A stretch of 64,000 bases of DNA from Sporosarcina trichiuri (GTDB lineage: Bacteria; Bacillota; Bacilli; Bacillales_A; Planococcaceae), in contig NZ_CP129119.1 of NCBI RefSeq assembly GCF_030406775.1, positions 1,274,001-1,338,000 of the forward strand, read 5' to 3'. Positions within the stretch are counted from its first letter, which is position 1, and each line of letters starts with the position of its first letter. The notes under the pieces were generated by a model. That model did not search any database. It was given only the letters and a program-made list of their open reading frames with translations, and was not told where the DNA came from. A program made the translations under genes and the position numbers. Shown here one piece after another: positions 27,579-37,253 of the stretch.

Positions 27579-28838
27579 TCAGAAAAAGAATTTCTGTATA
27601 TCATTCCAAGTGACGACCAGCATGAGCAGCATGAGCAGCATGATGCCGACAAAATGGACCATCCCTTCTTTTTGACGGTCGATCGGCTTACCTCGTATCG
27701 CTTCGAACAGGAAGAACAGCAGCCGTCCGCCGTCAAGTGCCGGCAGAGGGAGCAGGTTCATGATCCCGAGGTTGATGCTCAATACAGCCGCCCAGTTCAT
27801 CAGATTGAAGATGCCGTACTGTGCAACTTCTTCGGTCGCTTTGTAAATACCTACCGGACCGGATAAAGCATCCAGTGTGAACTGGCCAGTTACAAGCATA
27901 CCGAGCAGTTCAAATATCTTCGCGATCCAGTACCACGTCTGCTGCGCGCCGTAGACGACAGCCTTCAGCGGATTCTTCTCCACCGGGCTTGTGTAGTAGA
28001 CGCCGATCTGGCCGAATGACTGGCCGGCATCCTCGACTTCCTCCGGGGTCACCGTCAATGTTTTCAAGGCCCCGTTGCGTTCCACTTCGATTGTCATTTC
28101 CTTTTCAGGGCTGTTCTGGATTTCTTCGGTGAATCCGTTCCAATCCGTCACAGCCTTGCCGTCCGCTTCTTTGACATAGTCACCCGCCTGAAGGCCGGCC
28201 GCCGCCGCAGGGCTGTCTTTCTGGACTTCGGTGATGATCGGTTCGTTCGTCGGCACGCCGTTCAGCAGGCCGAGTGCAAGGAAAACGAAGAACGCCAGGA
28301 TGAAGTTGAAAACAGGTCCCGCCAATATAGTGAGGAACCGTCCCATGAGCGGCTTCGAATCGAATTGACGATCTTTCGGTGCGATCAGTGTCTTTTCACC
28401 TTTTTCGTAGATGACAGCATTTCGCGACACGCTGAAACGGACGAGGTTTTCATCTTCGTCGTATCCTTTGATGAAAAGCTCATCTTTCAAGTCAGCAGCC
28501 TCGGTTTCCAGGAAGAGGATCTCGGGGTTGGAGACATTCGAATTCAAATAGATCTTTGTCACTTCATCTTGGTCGTTCAGAATCAGACCCACACGATAAC
28601 CGGGCAGCAGTTCCACGGTATCGAAGTCTTCGCCTGCCATCCGGACATACCCGCCGAGCGGCAGCAGCCGGATCGTGTAGAGGGTTTCCCCTTTCTGGAT
28701 TCCAAGAATTTTCGGTCCCATACCGATTGCAAACTCGCGGACCATGATGCCTGCGCGCTTTGCGAACAGGAAGTGTCCGAATTCATGAAAAAATACTAAG
28801 GAGCCGAAAATAATTATAAACGAAATAACTGTTCCCAT
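27579..28838 (-). CDS. rseP: Site-2 metalloprotease RseP/RasP
   Basis: 419-residue integral membrane protease that cuts membrane-bound anti-sigma factors and leader-peptide remnants. The zinc motif HEFGH lies in the first membrane segment (FFHEFGHFLFAKRAG, about 18-32), the third ligand in NLLPLPALDGGRLLFF near 350-365. A single PDZ domain (about 205-275) lies between. Four hydrophobic segments are visible. AAAAGGTGGG precedes the ATG. The order cdsA-dxr-rseP-proS-polC is standard for Bacillales. Confidence 0.95.
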   Translation of the reverse strand: MGTVISFIIIFGSLVFFHEFGHFLFAKRAGIMVREFAIGMGPKILGIQKGETLYTIRLLPLGGYVRMAGEDFDTVELLPGYRVGLILNDQDEVTKIYLNSNVSNPEILFLETEAADLKDELFIKGYDEDENLVRFSVSRNAVIYEKGEKTLIAPKDRQFDSKPLMGRFLTILAGPVFNFILAFFVFLALGLLNGVPTNEPIITEVQKDSPAAAAGLQAGDYVKEADGKAVTDWNGFTEEIQNSPEKEMTIEVERNGALKTLTVTPEEVEDAGQSFGQIGVYYTSPVEKNPLKAVVYGAQQTWYWIAKIFELLGMLVTGQFTLDALSGPVGIYKATEEVAQYGIFNLMNWAAVLSINLGIMNLLPLPALDGGRLLFFLFEAIRGKPIDRQKEGMVHFVGIMLLMLLMLVVTWNDIQKFFF

Positions 28839-28883
28839 TTATACCCACCTTTTCAACCCGTTCAGGCTGTTATACTAAATACC

Positions 28884-30032
28884 TTATTTTATCATGGAAT
28901 GGACGATTTGACGAGTTTGCCTGTCTGTCTCAAGGATGGCTTCAAGGGTTGCGTTCCGGATGGTCTGGTGCTGCTCCATCGCGCGTTCGACGAGTTCATC
29001 GATCTGGACGAATGTGATATGGCCGGCAAGGAACTGGCTGACCGCCACTTCGTTTGCTGCGTTCATCGCCGCAGGCATCGTGCCGCCGATTCGTCCGGCT
29101 TCATACGCAAGCGCGAGTGCGCGGAACCGGTCATAGTCCATCTTCTTGAAGTTCAGCACTGCAATCTCTTCAAGTTTCAGGCGCTGGGGCGACGCCATCG
29201 GGATACGTTCCGGATAGGTCAGCGCATATTGGATCGGCACACGCATGTCCGGTGAGCCCAGCTGTGCCATGACGCTCGTGTCTTCGAATTCGACCATGGA
29301 ATGGATGATGCTTTCCTTATGCAGCAGACAGTCGATCTGATCGTACGGCATATCGAAGAGGTGATGGGCTTCGATCACTTCCAGTCCTTTGTTGAACATT
29401 GTCGCGGAATCGATTGTCAGCTTGCTGCCCATTGACCAGTTCGGATGCGCAAGGGCCTGTTTCACTGTGACATTCTGCAGCTGGCCGCGGGTCAGATCAC
29501 GGAAACTTCCGCCCGACGCAGTGAGGATCAGACGGGTGATGGATTTCTCCTGCTCCCCGTTGAGCGCCTGGAATATCGCCGAGTGTTCACTGTCCACAGG
29601 CAGGATCGGCACATTTCGCCGCTTCGCTTCAGCCATTACGACATCCCCTGCTGCGACGAGCGTTTCCTTGTTTGCAATAGCAATGGCAATCCCTTCTCGG
29701 ATCGCCGCCAATGTCGGTTTCAGACCGACACTGCCGATGACGGAATTCAGCAGGACATCCGCACCTGAATGGGCGGCTACTTCTTCAAGGCCTTCTGATC
29801 CGTACATGAACCGGATGGACGGGAATTCCGTGCGCAGCATCTCGGCGTCCGCCTTCTCTATGACCGAAATAAGCGGCGGATTGTGAGTGGCCGCTATCTC
29901 TCTCACTTTTTCGATATTGCGTCCGGCCGACATTGCGGCAAGTTCAAATTGTTCCGGATGTGCGGACAGTACATCCAGTGTCTGCAGACCGATGGATCCG
30001 GTTGCTCCGAGGAGGCTGATCTTTTTTTTCAT
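28884..30032 (-). CDS. dxr: 1-deoxy-D-xylulose 5-phosphate reductoisomerase
   Basis: 382-residue NADPH enzyme that makes 2-C-methyl-D-erythritol 4-phosphate in the non-mevalonate isoprenoid pathway. The motifs are [16 protein letters not shown] (NADPH), [31 protein letters not shown] and [31 protein letters not shown] precedes the ATG. It lies downstream of cdsA and uppS, linking isoprenoid supply with use of its product by UppS. Confidence 0.96.
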   Translation of the reverse strand: MKKKISLLGATGSIGLQTLDVLSAHPEQFELAAMSAGRNIEKVREIAATHNPPLISVIEKADAEMLRTEFPSIRFMYGSEGLEEVAAHSGADVLLNSVIGSVGLKPTLAAIREGIAIAIANKETLVAAGDVVMAEAKRRNVPILPVDSEHSAIFQALNGEQEKSITRLILTASGGSFRDLTRGQLQNVTVKQALAHPNWSMGSKLTIDSATMFNKGLEVIEAHHLFDMPYDQIDCLLHKESIIHSMVEFEDTSVMAQLGSPDMRVPIQYALTYPERIPMASPQRLKLEEIAVLNFKKMDYDRFRALALAYEAGRIGGTMPAAMNAANEVAVSQFLAGHITFVQIDELVERAMEQHQTIRNATLEAILETDRQTRQIVHSMIK

Positions 30033-30052
30033 TGTGAATACATCCCTTTCAA

Positions 30053-30847
30053 TTAGCTGACAAAATGCAGCAGATGAAGGAGCGGCAGGACAAACAGAAG
30101 GCTGTCGAACCGGTCCAGTATACCGCCGTGACCGGGAAGCAGTTTCCCGGAATCTTTCACATCATACGTCCTTTTCAATGCAGACTCCACCAGATCGCCG
30201 AGCTGGCCGATGATCGAAGCGATGATCGTCACTCCGATCAGTACAGCATATGACGGGGAGACCGGTTCAATCATCTGGAATATGATCGCAAAGACGACCG
30301 CACAGATGATGCCGCCCAAGAAGCCTTCAACCGTCTTGTTCGGCGAGATTTCCGGCCAGAGCTTCCGTCTCCCTAATTTACGGCCGACAAAATAGGCGCC
30401 CGAATCCGTCGTCCAGACAACGACGAGCGCATAGACGATGAAGATAAGACCGGCATCCCGGGTCGCTGTAAGGAAGTAGAAGCCCATCCCGACATAAAAG
30501 GCGGACAGGACTGAAAATGCCGCATCGGAGAACGTGAAGCGGTTTTTGACAATAACAGTATAAATTAATAACAGTAAAATTATGATGAAAGCCGCTTCCA
30601 GTTTCGTATAGCCGATCGCTCCAAGCCATTCCCGTTCAGCCGTTCGGGGAAGCAGAAGAACCGCCGACAACAGCCATGAGAGCATACCTTCCGGAGAAGC
30701 CAGCCTGATGGACTGCATTTTCAGTAGTTCATGAAGGCCGATTGCAGCAATCGCATAGACGAGCAGCGTGAACGGCACTCCTCCCACTATGACAAATGGT
30801 ATGAAGATTGCTGCAGCTATCACCGCGGTAAGTATCCGTTGTTTCAC
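30053..30847 (-). CDS. cdsA: Phosphatidate cytidylyltransferase
   Basis: 264-residue integral membrane enzyme that makes CDP-diacylglycerol for phospholipid synthesis. Seven or eight hydrophobic segments cover residues 5-200. The signature near the C-terminus ([20 protein letters not shown]) and [20 protein letters not shown] mark the active site. The GTG start overlaps the uppS stop by four bases and follows GGGGAGGAT. Confidence 0.95.
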   Translation of the reverse strand: MKQRILTAVIAAAIFIPFVIVGGVPFTLLVYAIAAIGLHELLKMQSIRLASPEGMLSWLLSAVLLLPRTAEREWLGAIGYTKLEAAFIIILLLLIYTVIVKNRFTFSDAAFSVLSAFYVGMGFYFLTATRDAGLIFIVYALVVVWTTDSGAYFVGRKLGRRKLWPEISPNKTVEGFLGGIICAVVFAIIFQMIEPVSPSYAVLIGVTIIASIIGQLGDLVESALKRTYDVKDSGKLLPGHGGILDRFDSLLFVLPLLHLLHFVS

Positions 30848-31638
30848 TTGAGATCCTCCCCTTCAAGACTGCCAAACCGCCTGCTGCGTTTTTGATAATC
30901 CTCTAGTATATCCAGCATCGTGTTCTCGTTGAAATCCGGCCAGAGCACTTCGGTGAATGCAAGTTCCGCATACGCCAGCTGCCAGAGCATGAAGTTCGAC
31001 AGACGCACTTCCCCGCTCGTACGGATCAGCAGGTCAGGGTCTGGCAGATGCCGGGTCATCATTGCATCGCCTACGGTTTCTTCTGTGATATCATCCGGAC
31101 GCAGTTCTCCGTTCTCCAGCTGACGGGCAATCCCTTTGACGGCTTCCGCGATTTCAAAACGGCTGCCGTAGTTCATCGCGAAATTCAGCACCATCCCGTC
31201 ATTGGCCGATGTTTCTTCGATCGCTTTCTCGATCGCTTCTTTCGTATGGGCCGGCAGCAGTTCCGCACTGCCGATCATTTCGACTTTCACGTTATTTTCA
31301 ACCAGCTCCGGAAGATACGTCGTCAGGAATTCACCGGGAAGTTTCATGAGGAAATCGATTTCCCGCTTCGGACGTTTCCAGTTTTCCGTTGAGAATGCAT
31401 ACAGTGTCAATACCTGCACACCGAGCTCATTCGCAAACAGTGTCGTCTTCCGGACAGTTTTCATGCCTTCATGGTGACCTGCTATGCGGGGCAGCTTACG
31501 GCTTTTCGCCCATCTGCCATTGCCATCCATGATAATTGCGATATGGGCAGGCATCGGCTTCCCTTTTACAGCTGCAAGACGCTCTTCGGCTGCCGACGGG
31601 AACGCCGTTGTTTTCTTGCGCAGCAGTTTATCGAACAT
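30844..31638 (-). CDS. uppS: Undecaprenyl diphosphate synthase
   Basis: 264-residue cis-prenyltransferase making the C55 carrier lipid for cell-wall synthesis. The start at 31638 follows GGAGGAAAA; the upstream frame adds eight poor residues. The catalytic Asp is in IAIIMDGNGRWAKSRKLPR, and RTSGEVRLSNFMLWQLAY plus ELAFTEVLWPDF bind substrate. It begins the uppS-cdsA-dxr-rseP-proS-polC run after a strong terminator. Confidence 0.96.
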   Translation of the reverse strand: MFDKLLRKKTTAFPSAAEERLAAVKGKPMPAHIAIIMDGNGRWAKSRKLPRIAGHHEGMKTVRKTTLFANELGVQVLTLYAFSTENWKRPKREIDFLMKLPGEFLTTYLPELVENNVKVEMIGSAELLPAHTKEAIEKAIEETSANDGMVLNFAMNYGSRFEIAEAVKGIARQLENGELRPDDITEETVGDAMMTRHLPDPDLLIRTSGEVRLSNFMLWQLAYAELAFTEVLWPDFNENTMLDILEDYQKRSRRFGSLEGEDLK

Positions 31639-31714
31639 AGTTTTTCCTCCACTCGACGGCAATTCAATTCATTCATCCTCTTTATCCTATCAAACTGACG
31701 GGAAAGTTGCATGC

Positions 31715-31744
31715 TAAAAAGGACGTCCTGTGCTTAGGACGTCC
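31715..31744 (-). terminator. Intrinsic terminator after frr
   Basis: Perfect 9-bp stem GGACGTCCT (31721-31729) / AGGACGTCC (31736-31744), loop of six; on the minus strand TTTTT follows directly. It separates frr from uppS. Confidence 0.92.
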
Positions 31745-31765
31745 GATAAAATAGAAAGTTACTGT

Positions 31766-32323
31766 TCAGATTTCCATAATCTCTTTTTCTTTGTCTTCCG
31801 CGAGACCGTCGATTTTGGAGATGTACGCATCCGTCAGCTTCTGGACTTCTTCGCTGTAGCGGCGAAGTTCGTCTTCTGTGATTTCGCCGTCCTTCTCCAG
31901 TTTTTTGAGTTCGTCATTGGCATCCCGGCGGATGTTGCGGACTGCGACTTTCGACTCTTCGCCGTCTTTTTTCACTTCTTTGACGAGCTCTTTCCGGCGT
32001 TCTTCCGTCAGTGCCGGCACTGCCAGGCGGATGACAGATCCGTCATTCGAAGGCGTGATGCCGATATCCGACTTCAGGATCGCTTTTTCGATTTCACCCA
32101 ATGTCGTTTTGTCGTATGGCTGGATGACCAGCAGGCGTGCTTCCGGTACGGAAATACCCGCCATTTGGTTCAAAGGTGTCGGGGCACCATAATACATGAC
32201 GGAAATACGGTCAAGCAAAGACGCGTTCGCACGTCCGGCACGGATGGAAGCAAGTTCCCTCGTAAGTGACTGGATCGCTTTCTCCATGCGTTCAGTTGTC
32301 TGATCCATTACTGATTTTGGCAT
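31766..32323 (-). CDS. frr: Ribosome recycling factor
   Basis: 185-residue factor that with EF-G splits post-termination ribosomes; the same length as B. subtilis Frr. The start at 32323 ([17 protein letters not shown]) follows [30 protein letters not shown] and [23 protein letters not shown] [15 protein letters not shown] are characteristic. It begins two bases after the pyrH stop. Confidence 0.97.
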   Translation of the reverse strand: MPKSVMDQTTERMEKAIQSLTRELASIRAGRANASLLDRISVMYYGAPTPLNQMAGISVPEARLLVIQPYDKTTLGEIEKAILKSDIGITPSNDGSVIRLAVPALTEERRKELVKEVKKDGEESKVAVRNIRRDANDELKKLEKDGEITEDELRRYSEEVQKLTDAYISKIDGLAEDKEKEIMEI

Positions 32324-32325
32324 GT

Positions 32326-33048
32326 TCAGTTCCTCCCAACGACTGTACCGATCGTTTCGCCGCATACAGCCTTTTTAATGTTTCCTTCTTCCATTATCGA
32401 GAATACTACGAGCGGGATATCGTTGTCCATACAGAGAGTGGACGCTGTGGCATCCATCACCTGGAGTCCTTTGCTGATCACTTCGAGATACGTGAGCTGT
32501 TCATACTTCACAGCTGTCGAGTCGATCATCGGATCTGCCGAATAGACACCATCGACATTATTCTTGCCCATCAGGATGACATCCGCTTCAATCTCAGCTG
32601 CCCGCAATGCTGCTGTTGTATCCGTCGAGAAGTACGGATTTCCCGTACCTGCCGCAAAGATGACAACCCGATTCTTTTCGAGATGGCGGATCGCTTTCCT
32701 GCGAATGTACGGCTCAGCCACCTGGCGCATATCAATCGAGGACATCACCCGTGATTCAGCCCCCAGTTTTTCAATAGCATCCTGGAGTGCCAGAGCGTTC
32801 ATGACAGTTGCAAGCATTCCCATATAGTCGGCAGTCGTCCGGTCCATCCCCATCTCGCTGCCGACTTTCCCGCGCCAGATGTTGCCGCCGCCGACTACGA
32901 CAGCGACCTCGATACCGAGATCCAGGACTTCCTTCACCTGCACGGCGACGGATTTGATGATTGCAGGAGAAAGGCCGAAGCCCTGCTCTCCGGCGAGCGC
33001 TTCTCCGCTCAGTTTTAACACGATCCGTTTGTATGTAGGAGTGCTCAT
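32326..33048 (-). CDS. pyrH: UMP kinase
   Basis: 240-residue hexameric amino-acid-kinase-fold enzyme phosphorylating UMP. The start at 33048 follows GGGGGAT; the frame continuing to 33099 runs into the tsf terminator. The motifs are [36 protein letters not shown] and the uridine-binding DGVYSADPM. It forms an operon with frr. Confidence 0.96.
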   Translation of the reverse strand: MSTPTYKRIVLKLSGEALAGEQGFGLSPAIIKSVAVQVKEVLDLGIEVAVVVGGGNIWRGKVGSEMGMDRTTADYMGMLATVMNALALQDAIEKLGAESRVMSSIDMRQVAEPYIRRKAIRHLEKNRVVIFAAGTGNPYFSTDTTAALRAAEIEADVILMGKNNVDGVYSADPMIDSTAVKYEQLTYLEVISKGLQVMDATASTLCMDNDIPLVVFSIMEEGNIKKAVCGETIGTVVGRN

Positions 33049-33081
33049 ATGTATCCCCCATCGTTTTGGTTTCAGTTTTCT

Positions 33082-33110
33082 AAAAAAGAGGGAACACAAA
33101 ATGTGTCCCC
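33082..33110 (-). terminator. Intrinsic terminator after tsf
   Basis: GGGAACACA (33090-33098) pairs with TGTGTCCCC (33102-33110) with one G-T pair and a 3-base loop; on the minus strand TCTTTTTTA follows. It lies between tsf and pyrH. Confidence 0.88.
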
Positions 33111-33130
33111 TGTCAGTTGTATAAGTGGAA

Positions 33131-34018
33131 TCAGTTGCCTTTGTTCACTTGGCTCATGACTTCGTCCGCAAAGTTGTCTTCACGCTTTTCGATACCTTCG
33201 CCGACTTCATAGCGGATGAATTCCTTCAGTGTGCCGCCAGTCGAAGCGATGAATTCGCCGACTTTCTGGTCTGAGTTCTTGACGAATGGCTGATCGAGTA
33301 CGCAGATCTCTTCGAAATACTTGCGCAGACGGCCTTCCACCATTTTCGCAACGATGTTTTCCGGCTTGCCTTCGTTCAAGGCCTGCTCAGTCAGTACTTT
33401 GCGCTCATGCTCGACTTCCTCTTCGGAAATCTGGTCATGTGAGATGTATTTAGGGTTCATGGCTGCGATGTGCATAGCGACATCTTTCGCAGCTTCTTCA
33501 TCAGTCGATCCTTCCAGAAGCGTCAGTACGGAAATACGGCCGCCCATGTGCAAGTATGCACCGAAAGCATCGTTGTCTGTCTTTGTACGGATTTCGAAAC
33601 GGCGGAGTGTGATCTTTTCACCGATTTTCGCAACTGCATTGGAAATGTAGTCAGCAACGACCTGTCCGTTTTCCATTTTGGAAGCAGTCGCTTCTTCAAC
33701 AGTTTCCGGCTTCGTCGCAAGAAGGTGATCAGACAATTCTTTGACAAGTGTCTGGAACGCTTCGTTTTTCGCAACGAAGTCTGTTTCAGCATTGACTTCA
33801 AGGATGACCGCTTCGTTTCCGCGGACTTCGATTGACGTTGTACCTTCCGCTGCAATGCGATCGGCTTTCTTCGCTGCGCTGGAAAGTCCTTTTTCACGCA
33901 GGAAGTCGATTGCTGCTTCCATGTCTCCGTTCACTTCAGTCAATGCTTTTTTGCAGTCCATCATACCTGCGCCGGTTTTTTCACGAAGTTCTTTTACCAT
34001 TTGAGCTGTAATAGCCAT
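33131..34018 (-). CDS. tsf: Elongation factor Ts
   Basis: 295-residue guanine-nucleotide exchange factor for EF-Tu. An N-terminal UBA-like domain ([20 protein letters not shown]) is followed by [11 protein letters not shown] and the dimerisation region. AGGAGG precedes the ATG. rpsB lies upstream beyond an intrinsic terminator. Confidence 0.97.
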   Translation of the reverse strand: MAITAQMVKELREKTGAGMMDCKKALTEVNGDMEAAIDFLREKGLSSAAKKADRIAAEGTTSIEVRGNEAVILEVNAETDFVAKNEAFQTLVKELSDHLLATKPETVEEATASKMENGQVVADYISNAVAKIGEKITLRRFEIRTKTDNDAFGAYLHMGGRISVLTLLEGSTDEEAAKDVAMHIAAMNPKYISHDQISEEEVEHERKVLTEQALNEGKPENIVAKMVEGRLRKYFEEICVLDQPFVKNSDQKVGEFIASTGGTLKEFIRYEVGEGIEKREDNFADEVMSQVNKGN

Positions 34019-34062
34019 GTTGAATTCCTCCTATTGAACCATTTAGTGTAGGCTGTTCTCCT

Positions 34063-34101
34063 AAAAAAGACGATAAGTGGGGGTTGGCCGCTTATCGTCT
34101 T
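34063..34101 (-). terminator. Intrinsic terminator after rpsB
   Basis: AAGACGATAAG (34067-34077) and CTTATCGTCTT (34091-34101) form a perfect 11-bp stem; on the minus strand TTTTT follows. It is placed in the rpsB-tsf gap, where partial read-through is common. Confidence 0.92.
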
Positions 34102-34111
34102 ACCGTTTCTA

Positions 34112-34846
34112 TTACTCTGCAGCTACTGCTTCTGATTCTTCTGCTTGAGCAGTCTCTTCGTCTTCACCCTGTTTAGACTCGATCAATGCATCTGCCATTT
34201 TGCTTGTCAGAAGGCGGACTGCACGGATTGCATCATCGTTTGCAGGGATGACATAGTCGATCTCATCCGGGTCGCAGTTCGTGTCCACGATGCCGACGAG
34301 TGGGATATTCAATTTATGAGCTTCTGCAACTGCAATACGCTCTTTGCGCGGATCCACTACGTAGATTACGTCAGGGATCTGCTTCATATCACGGATACCG
34401 CCAAGGAACTTAACGAGGCGTTCGTGTTCTTTTTTAAGCTGGGAGACTTCTTTTTTAGGAAGAACGTCGAATGTGCCGTCCTCTTCCATTTTTTCAATTT
34501 GCTTCATCCGTGCGATACGCTTCTGGATTGTGCCGAAGTTTGTCAGAGTACCGCCCAACCAGCGCTGGTTGATATAGTACATGCCTGCACGTTCCGCTTC
34601 TTCCTTGATAGCGTCCTGGGCTTGTTTCTTCGTACCGACGAACAATACCTTACCGCCGTCAGCACCGACCTGGCGCATGAAGTTATAAGCTTCTTCAAGC
34701 TTCTTCACTGTTTTCTGAAGATCGATGATGTAGATTCCGTTCCGCTCCACGAAGATGTATTTCTTCATTTTCGGGTTCCAGCGGCGTGTCTGGTGTCCGA
34801 AATGCACACCAGCTTCAAGCAATTGTTTCATTGAAATAACTGACAT
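34112..34846 (-). CDS. rpsB: Ribosomal protein S2
   Basis: 244-residue 30S protein. [31 protein letters not shown] N-terminus, [13 protein letters not shown] and [17 protein letters not shown] are diagnostic, with an acidic Glu/Ala-rich tail. AGGAGGAAAA precedes the ATG. It follows the motility genes, as in B. subtilis, but has a good promoter of its own. Confidence 0.97.
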   Translation of the reverse strand: MSVISMKQLLEAGVHFGHQTRRWNPKMKKYIFVERNGIYIIDLQKTVKKLEEAYNFMRQVGADGGKVLFVGTKKQAQDAIKEEAERAGMYYINQRWLGGTLTNFGTIQKRIARMKQIEKMEEDGTFDVLPKKEVSQLKKEHERLVKFLGGIRDMKQIPDVIYVVDPRKERIAVAEAHKLNIPLVGIVDTNCDPDEIDYVIPANDDAIRAVRLLTSKMADALIESKQGEDEETAQAEESEAVAAE

Positions 34847-34955
34847 TGTGTTTTCCTCCTGTTTGGTTGGATTCCTCCGTGCAGATCATCCGCAGTGAGC
34901 GACCTTCCGGCACCATCTCCAGCGTCCCGGCACGTGTGTAGTAATACCATTTGCT

Positions 34956-34985
34956 ACTATAACATACGACCCGTGATCAGTGCAA
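34956..34985 (-). promoter_or_regulatory. Promoter of rpsB
   Basis: Minus-strand -35 TTGCAC (34985-34980), 18-bp spacer, extended -10 TGTTATAGT (hexamer 34961-34956). About 100 bases of G/C-rich leader follow before the ribosome-binding site; repeated CCGG segments suggest structure, but no known S2 leader motif was recognised. Confidence 0.7.
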
Positions 34986-34988
34986 CCA

Positions 34989-35522
34989 TTACTGTTTGAA
35001 TTTCAGGATGAGCTCTACTTCCGTCTTCCCTTTGCCGAGACGGCTCGCAATCTCCTCAGGAGAAATCCCTTCGCTATGCAGCCGGTAAACTTCCTCGAAC
35101 GCAGCATCCGTACGGCCGTCCTGTCCGTGTCCGCCACCTTGTTTGCGTGCAACAGCCGATGCAGCCGGCCCTTGCTGGGCTTGATAGGAGTTCATAACCT
35201 TCAGCACCGGCGGCTTTGGCGGTTCGAAATCAGCAGGCTGCCTGTCCGGCCCTGGTGCCGTCTGTGCCTCATGAGTCTGAGCGGCCGGTTTTCCGGCCGC
35301 AGAGGAGCGGTCCTTCAGCTGTCCGAGCTCTTCGATCAGCCTGTCATTCTCTTCTTTGACATCTGACATATACAGCGCCAGACTGTCTTCCATCTCTTTC
35401 ATGAGCTGCTTCTGCTGCTTTTCCGTATTGTCCAGCCTGGAAAGCCGCATATACAGCAGTGCAATGAAATAGAAACTGCCGAGCTGGAGGATGAACAGGA
35501 GCACTAGGAATATAGCTGTCAT
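34989..35522 (-). CDS. swrB: SwrB/YlxL-like membrane protein
   Basis: 177-residue protein with one N-terminal membrane helix (about 3-24), a coiled-coil segment (30-75), a Pro/Gln/Ala-rich middle and a C-terminal helix-turn-helix-like segment (EVYRLHSEGISPEEIASRLGKGKTEVELIL). In B. subtilis SwrB, the gene next to sigD, promotes assembly or activation of the flagellar export apparatus. I start at the ATG at 35522 (MTAIFLVLLF) behind GGGTGATGGG, four bases after the preceding gene; the frame runs eight codons further upstream. Position and architecture support the call more than sequence identity does. Confidence 0.75.
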   Translation of the reverse strand: MTAIFLVLLFILQLGSFYFIALLYMRLSRLDNTEKQQKQLMKEMEDSLALYMSDVKEENDRLIEELGQLKDRSSAAGKPAAQTHEAQTAPGPDRQPADFEPPKPPVLKVMNSYQAQQGPAASAVARKQGGGHGQDGRTDAAFEEVYRLHSEGISPEEIASRLGKGKTEVELILKFKQ

Positions 35523-35526
35523 CCCA

Positions 35527-35832
35527 TCACCCGCTAAAATCCACAAAGCCGCCTTTGTACGGATGGCTTAAGGTGGATTCTTTCTGATTTTGTTCCGTCT
35601 GCGGACGTTCGTCACCCGTTTGTCCGCTGCCTGACTGCTGATTGTTATTGTGCATCTTTTCGGACTGCGCACTGTCCATTACTGTGTTCCGCTGTTTCCG
35701 GGCTTGTGTTTCCGTCTGGGCGGCGGCCTGCTGATGGTTCAGCGCAGACTGCTGGTTTTTCTGCTCCGTGACTTTCCCCGCATCGAACGTCTTCGGAATC
35801 GCAATCTGCAGTTCGATCGATTTCAGACTCAT
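35527..35832 (-). CDS. Small Gln-rich hypothetical protein between sigD and swrB
   Basis: 101 residues, hydrophilic, no signal peptide or membrane segment. The N-terminal SLKSIELQIAIPKTFDAGKV is the only ordered-looking part; the rest is rich in Gln, Thr, Ser and Asn and looks disordered. The ATG overlaps the sigD stop by four bases, so the two are translationally coupled. B. subtilis has no gene in this place that I recall; short proteins with a similar N-terminus occur in flagellar clusters of other Bacillales, so it may be a motility accessory. Function unknown. Confidence 0.7.
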   Translation of the reverse strand: MSLKSIELQIAIPKTFDAGKVTEQKNQQSALNHQQAAAQTETQARKQRNTVMDSAQSEKMHNNNQQSGSGQTGDERPQTEQNQKESTLSHPYKGGFVDFSG

Positions 35833-36608
35833 AGGATCCCCCGATCCAGCACTTCCGGCAGCAGGACTTTCCGCAGCTTGAACAATGCTTTCGAATGGAT
35901 TTGAGATATCCGGGAAGTGGAAAGACTCAGGATCTCACCGATTTCGGTGAGCGTCATTTCCTCCGAATAGAAAAGGCTGAGCACAAGCTGTTCGTTCTCG
36001 TTCAGATCCTTGATCTTCTGAACCATTTCACCGAGCAGTTCCGTTTTTACCGCCTGCTGTTCCGGCGTGACTGTCTTCTCGTCTTTCAGCACGAAGCTTT
36101 TGCCGGCATCCTCTTCGTCGTCATTCATCCGTTCATCGATTGACAGGATACTTGCAAAGTAATGCTCATGGACGGTCTGATAGACATCCGCCACCTCAAG
36201 GCCGGTATGCTCTGCAATTTCCTCCGGGGTGGCACTCCTCATCAGCTTCTGTTCCAATTTGCTGATCTGTTCTTCCAGCTTCTTGGACTTTTCGCGCGAG
36301 GACCTCGGCAGCCAATCTTCCTTCCGCAGGCCGTCCAGTATACTTCCCCGAATACGGAATGACGCGTATGTATCGAACTTCAGATCCCTGGATGGGTCGA
36401 ATTTCGTGAGCGCGTCGAATAGGCCCTGGTATCCCAGGCTCTTTACGTCGTCTCTTGAAACATTCCTGGGCAGGCCGGATCCGATCCGCTGGACATGGTA
36501 GTTCACAAGCGGCATATATTTGCGCACGAGTGCATCCCCTGCGTCGGGATCCCGTCTGCTAAGCCAAAGTTCCCAGTGATCATCCTCGGACAGTTCCTTT
36601 TTCGCCAT
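35829..36608 (-). CDS. sigD: Flagellar/motility sigma factor SigD (FliA family)
   Basis: 259-residue sigma-28-type factor for late flagellar, chemotaxis and autolysin genes. Region 2 has KFDTYASFRIRGSILDGLRKEDWLPRS in pieces conserved with B. subtilis SigD; region 4 has LTEIGEILSLSTSRISQIHSKALFKL. The start at 36608 (MAKKELSEDD) follows GAGGGATTCT; the ATG at 36626 lacks a good site. A terminator and a promoter separate it from cheD, so it is not simply the last gene of fla/che. Confidence 0.95.
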   Translation of the reverse strand: MAKKELSEDDHWELWLSRRDPDAGDALVRKYMPLVNYHVQRIGSGLPRNVSRDDVKSLGYQGLFDALTKFDPSRDLKFDTYASFRIRGSILDGLRKEDWLPRSSREKSKKLEEQISKLEQKLMRSATPEEIAEHTGLEVADVYQTVHEHYFASILSIDERMNDDEEDAGKSFVLKDEKTVTPEQQAVKTELLGEMVQKIKDLNENEQLVLSLFYSEEMTLTEIGEILSLSTSRISQIHSKALFKLRKVLLPEVLDRGIL

Positions 36609-36660
36609 AGAATCCCTCGCTTCCATGCTAAACGGTATAATGTATTCCTAACTATTGAAC

Positions 36661-36690
36661 AGTATAGCAAAACAGGCATCGTAAAGACAG
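36661..36690 (-). promoter_or_regulatory. Promoter of sigD
   Basis: Minus-strand extended -10 TGCTATACT (hexamer 36666-36661); the -35 region is poor (GTCTTT at 17 bp). It lies after the cheD terminator, about 50 bp ahead of the sigD ATG. Confidence 0.55.
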
Positions 36691-36713
36691 TGTGCAGAAA
36701 GTATATTCATCAC

Positions 36714-36748
36714 AAAAAAACAGCAGTTTCATCTACTGAAACCACTGT
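36714..36748 (-). terminator. Intrinsic terminator closing the fla/che operon after cheD
   Basis: ACAGCAGTTTCA (36720-36731) pairs with TGAAACCACTGT (36737-36748) over 12 bp with two G-T pairs; on the minus strand seven T residues follow (36720-36714). Nine bases beyond the cheD stop. Confidence 0.9.
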
Positions 36749-36757
36749 TGCCTGCTT

Positions 36758-37252
36758 TTATATTTCCTTCGTTCCTTCGTTGACAGTCCTGACACTCAGT
36801 ACTCCTGATGCAGGGTCGAATTCGATTGTCCGGCCGCTGGAGCCCCCTGTGTCTTCCGCGATCAGCGGTATCGAGAGGCGATTCAGCTCATTCTTCACCG
36901 CTTCGACGTTCCGCGGTCCTATCCTCACTGTGTCACTGGACCCGAACTGGAACATCTGTGATCCCCCTGCAATCTTCGCTTTCAGCGACATGGGACGGAC
37001 GCCCTCCGTCTTCAGCAGCTCCATCAGGGCGTAGATGCCCGTATCCGCAAACTTCGCAGCGTTAAGAGCAGCTCCTTTCCCCAGCGAACTGTCCGGAAGC
37101 ATCACATGCACCATACCGGCAATCTTCTTCCTTTCGTCGTAGAGCACGACGCCTACACAGGAGCCGAGACCCGATGTCCGGATTGTATCCGATTCCCTCA
37201 CCAAGTTCATATCCGCGATACCGACCCGTACGACCGTCTTCACTGCAGCCAT
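36758..37252 (-). CDS. cheD: Chemoreceptor glutamine deamidase CheD
   Basis: 164-residue enzyme that deamidates receptor glutamines and activates CheA; also partner of CheC. The catalytic Cys32 and His49 lie in RTSGLGSCVGVVLYD and AGMVHVMLPDS, with Thr26 ahead of the Cys. The start at 37252 follows GGGAG and sits one base after the cheC stop; the frame to 37339 inside cheC is spurious. Confidence 0.95.
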   Translation of the reverse strand: MAAVKTVVRVGIADMNLVRESDTIRTSGLGSCVGVVLYDERKKIAGMVHVMLPDSSLGKGAALNAAKFADTGIYALMELLKTEGVRPMSLKAKIAGGSQMFQFGSSDTVRIGPRNVEAVKNELNRLSIPLIAEDTGGSSGRTIEFDPASGVLSVRTVNEGTKEI

Positions 37253-37253
37253 C

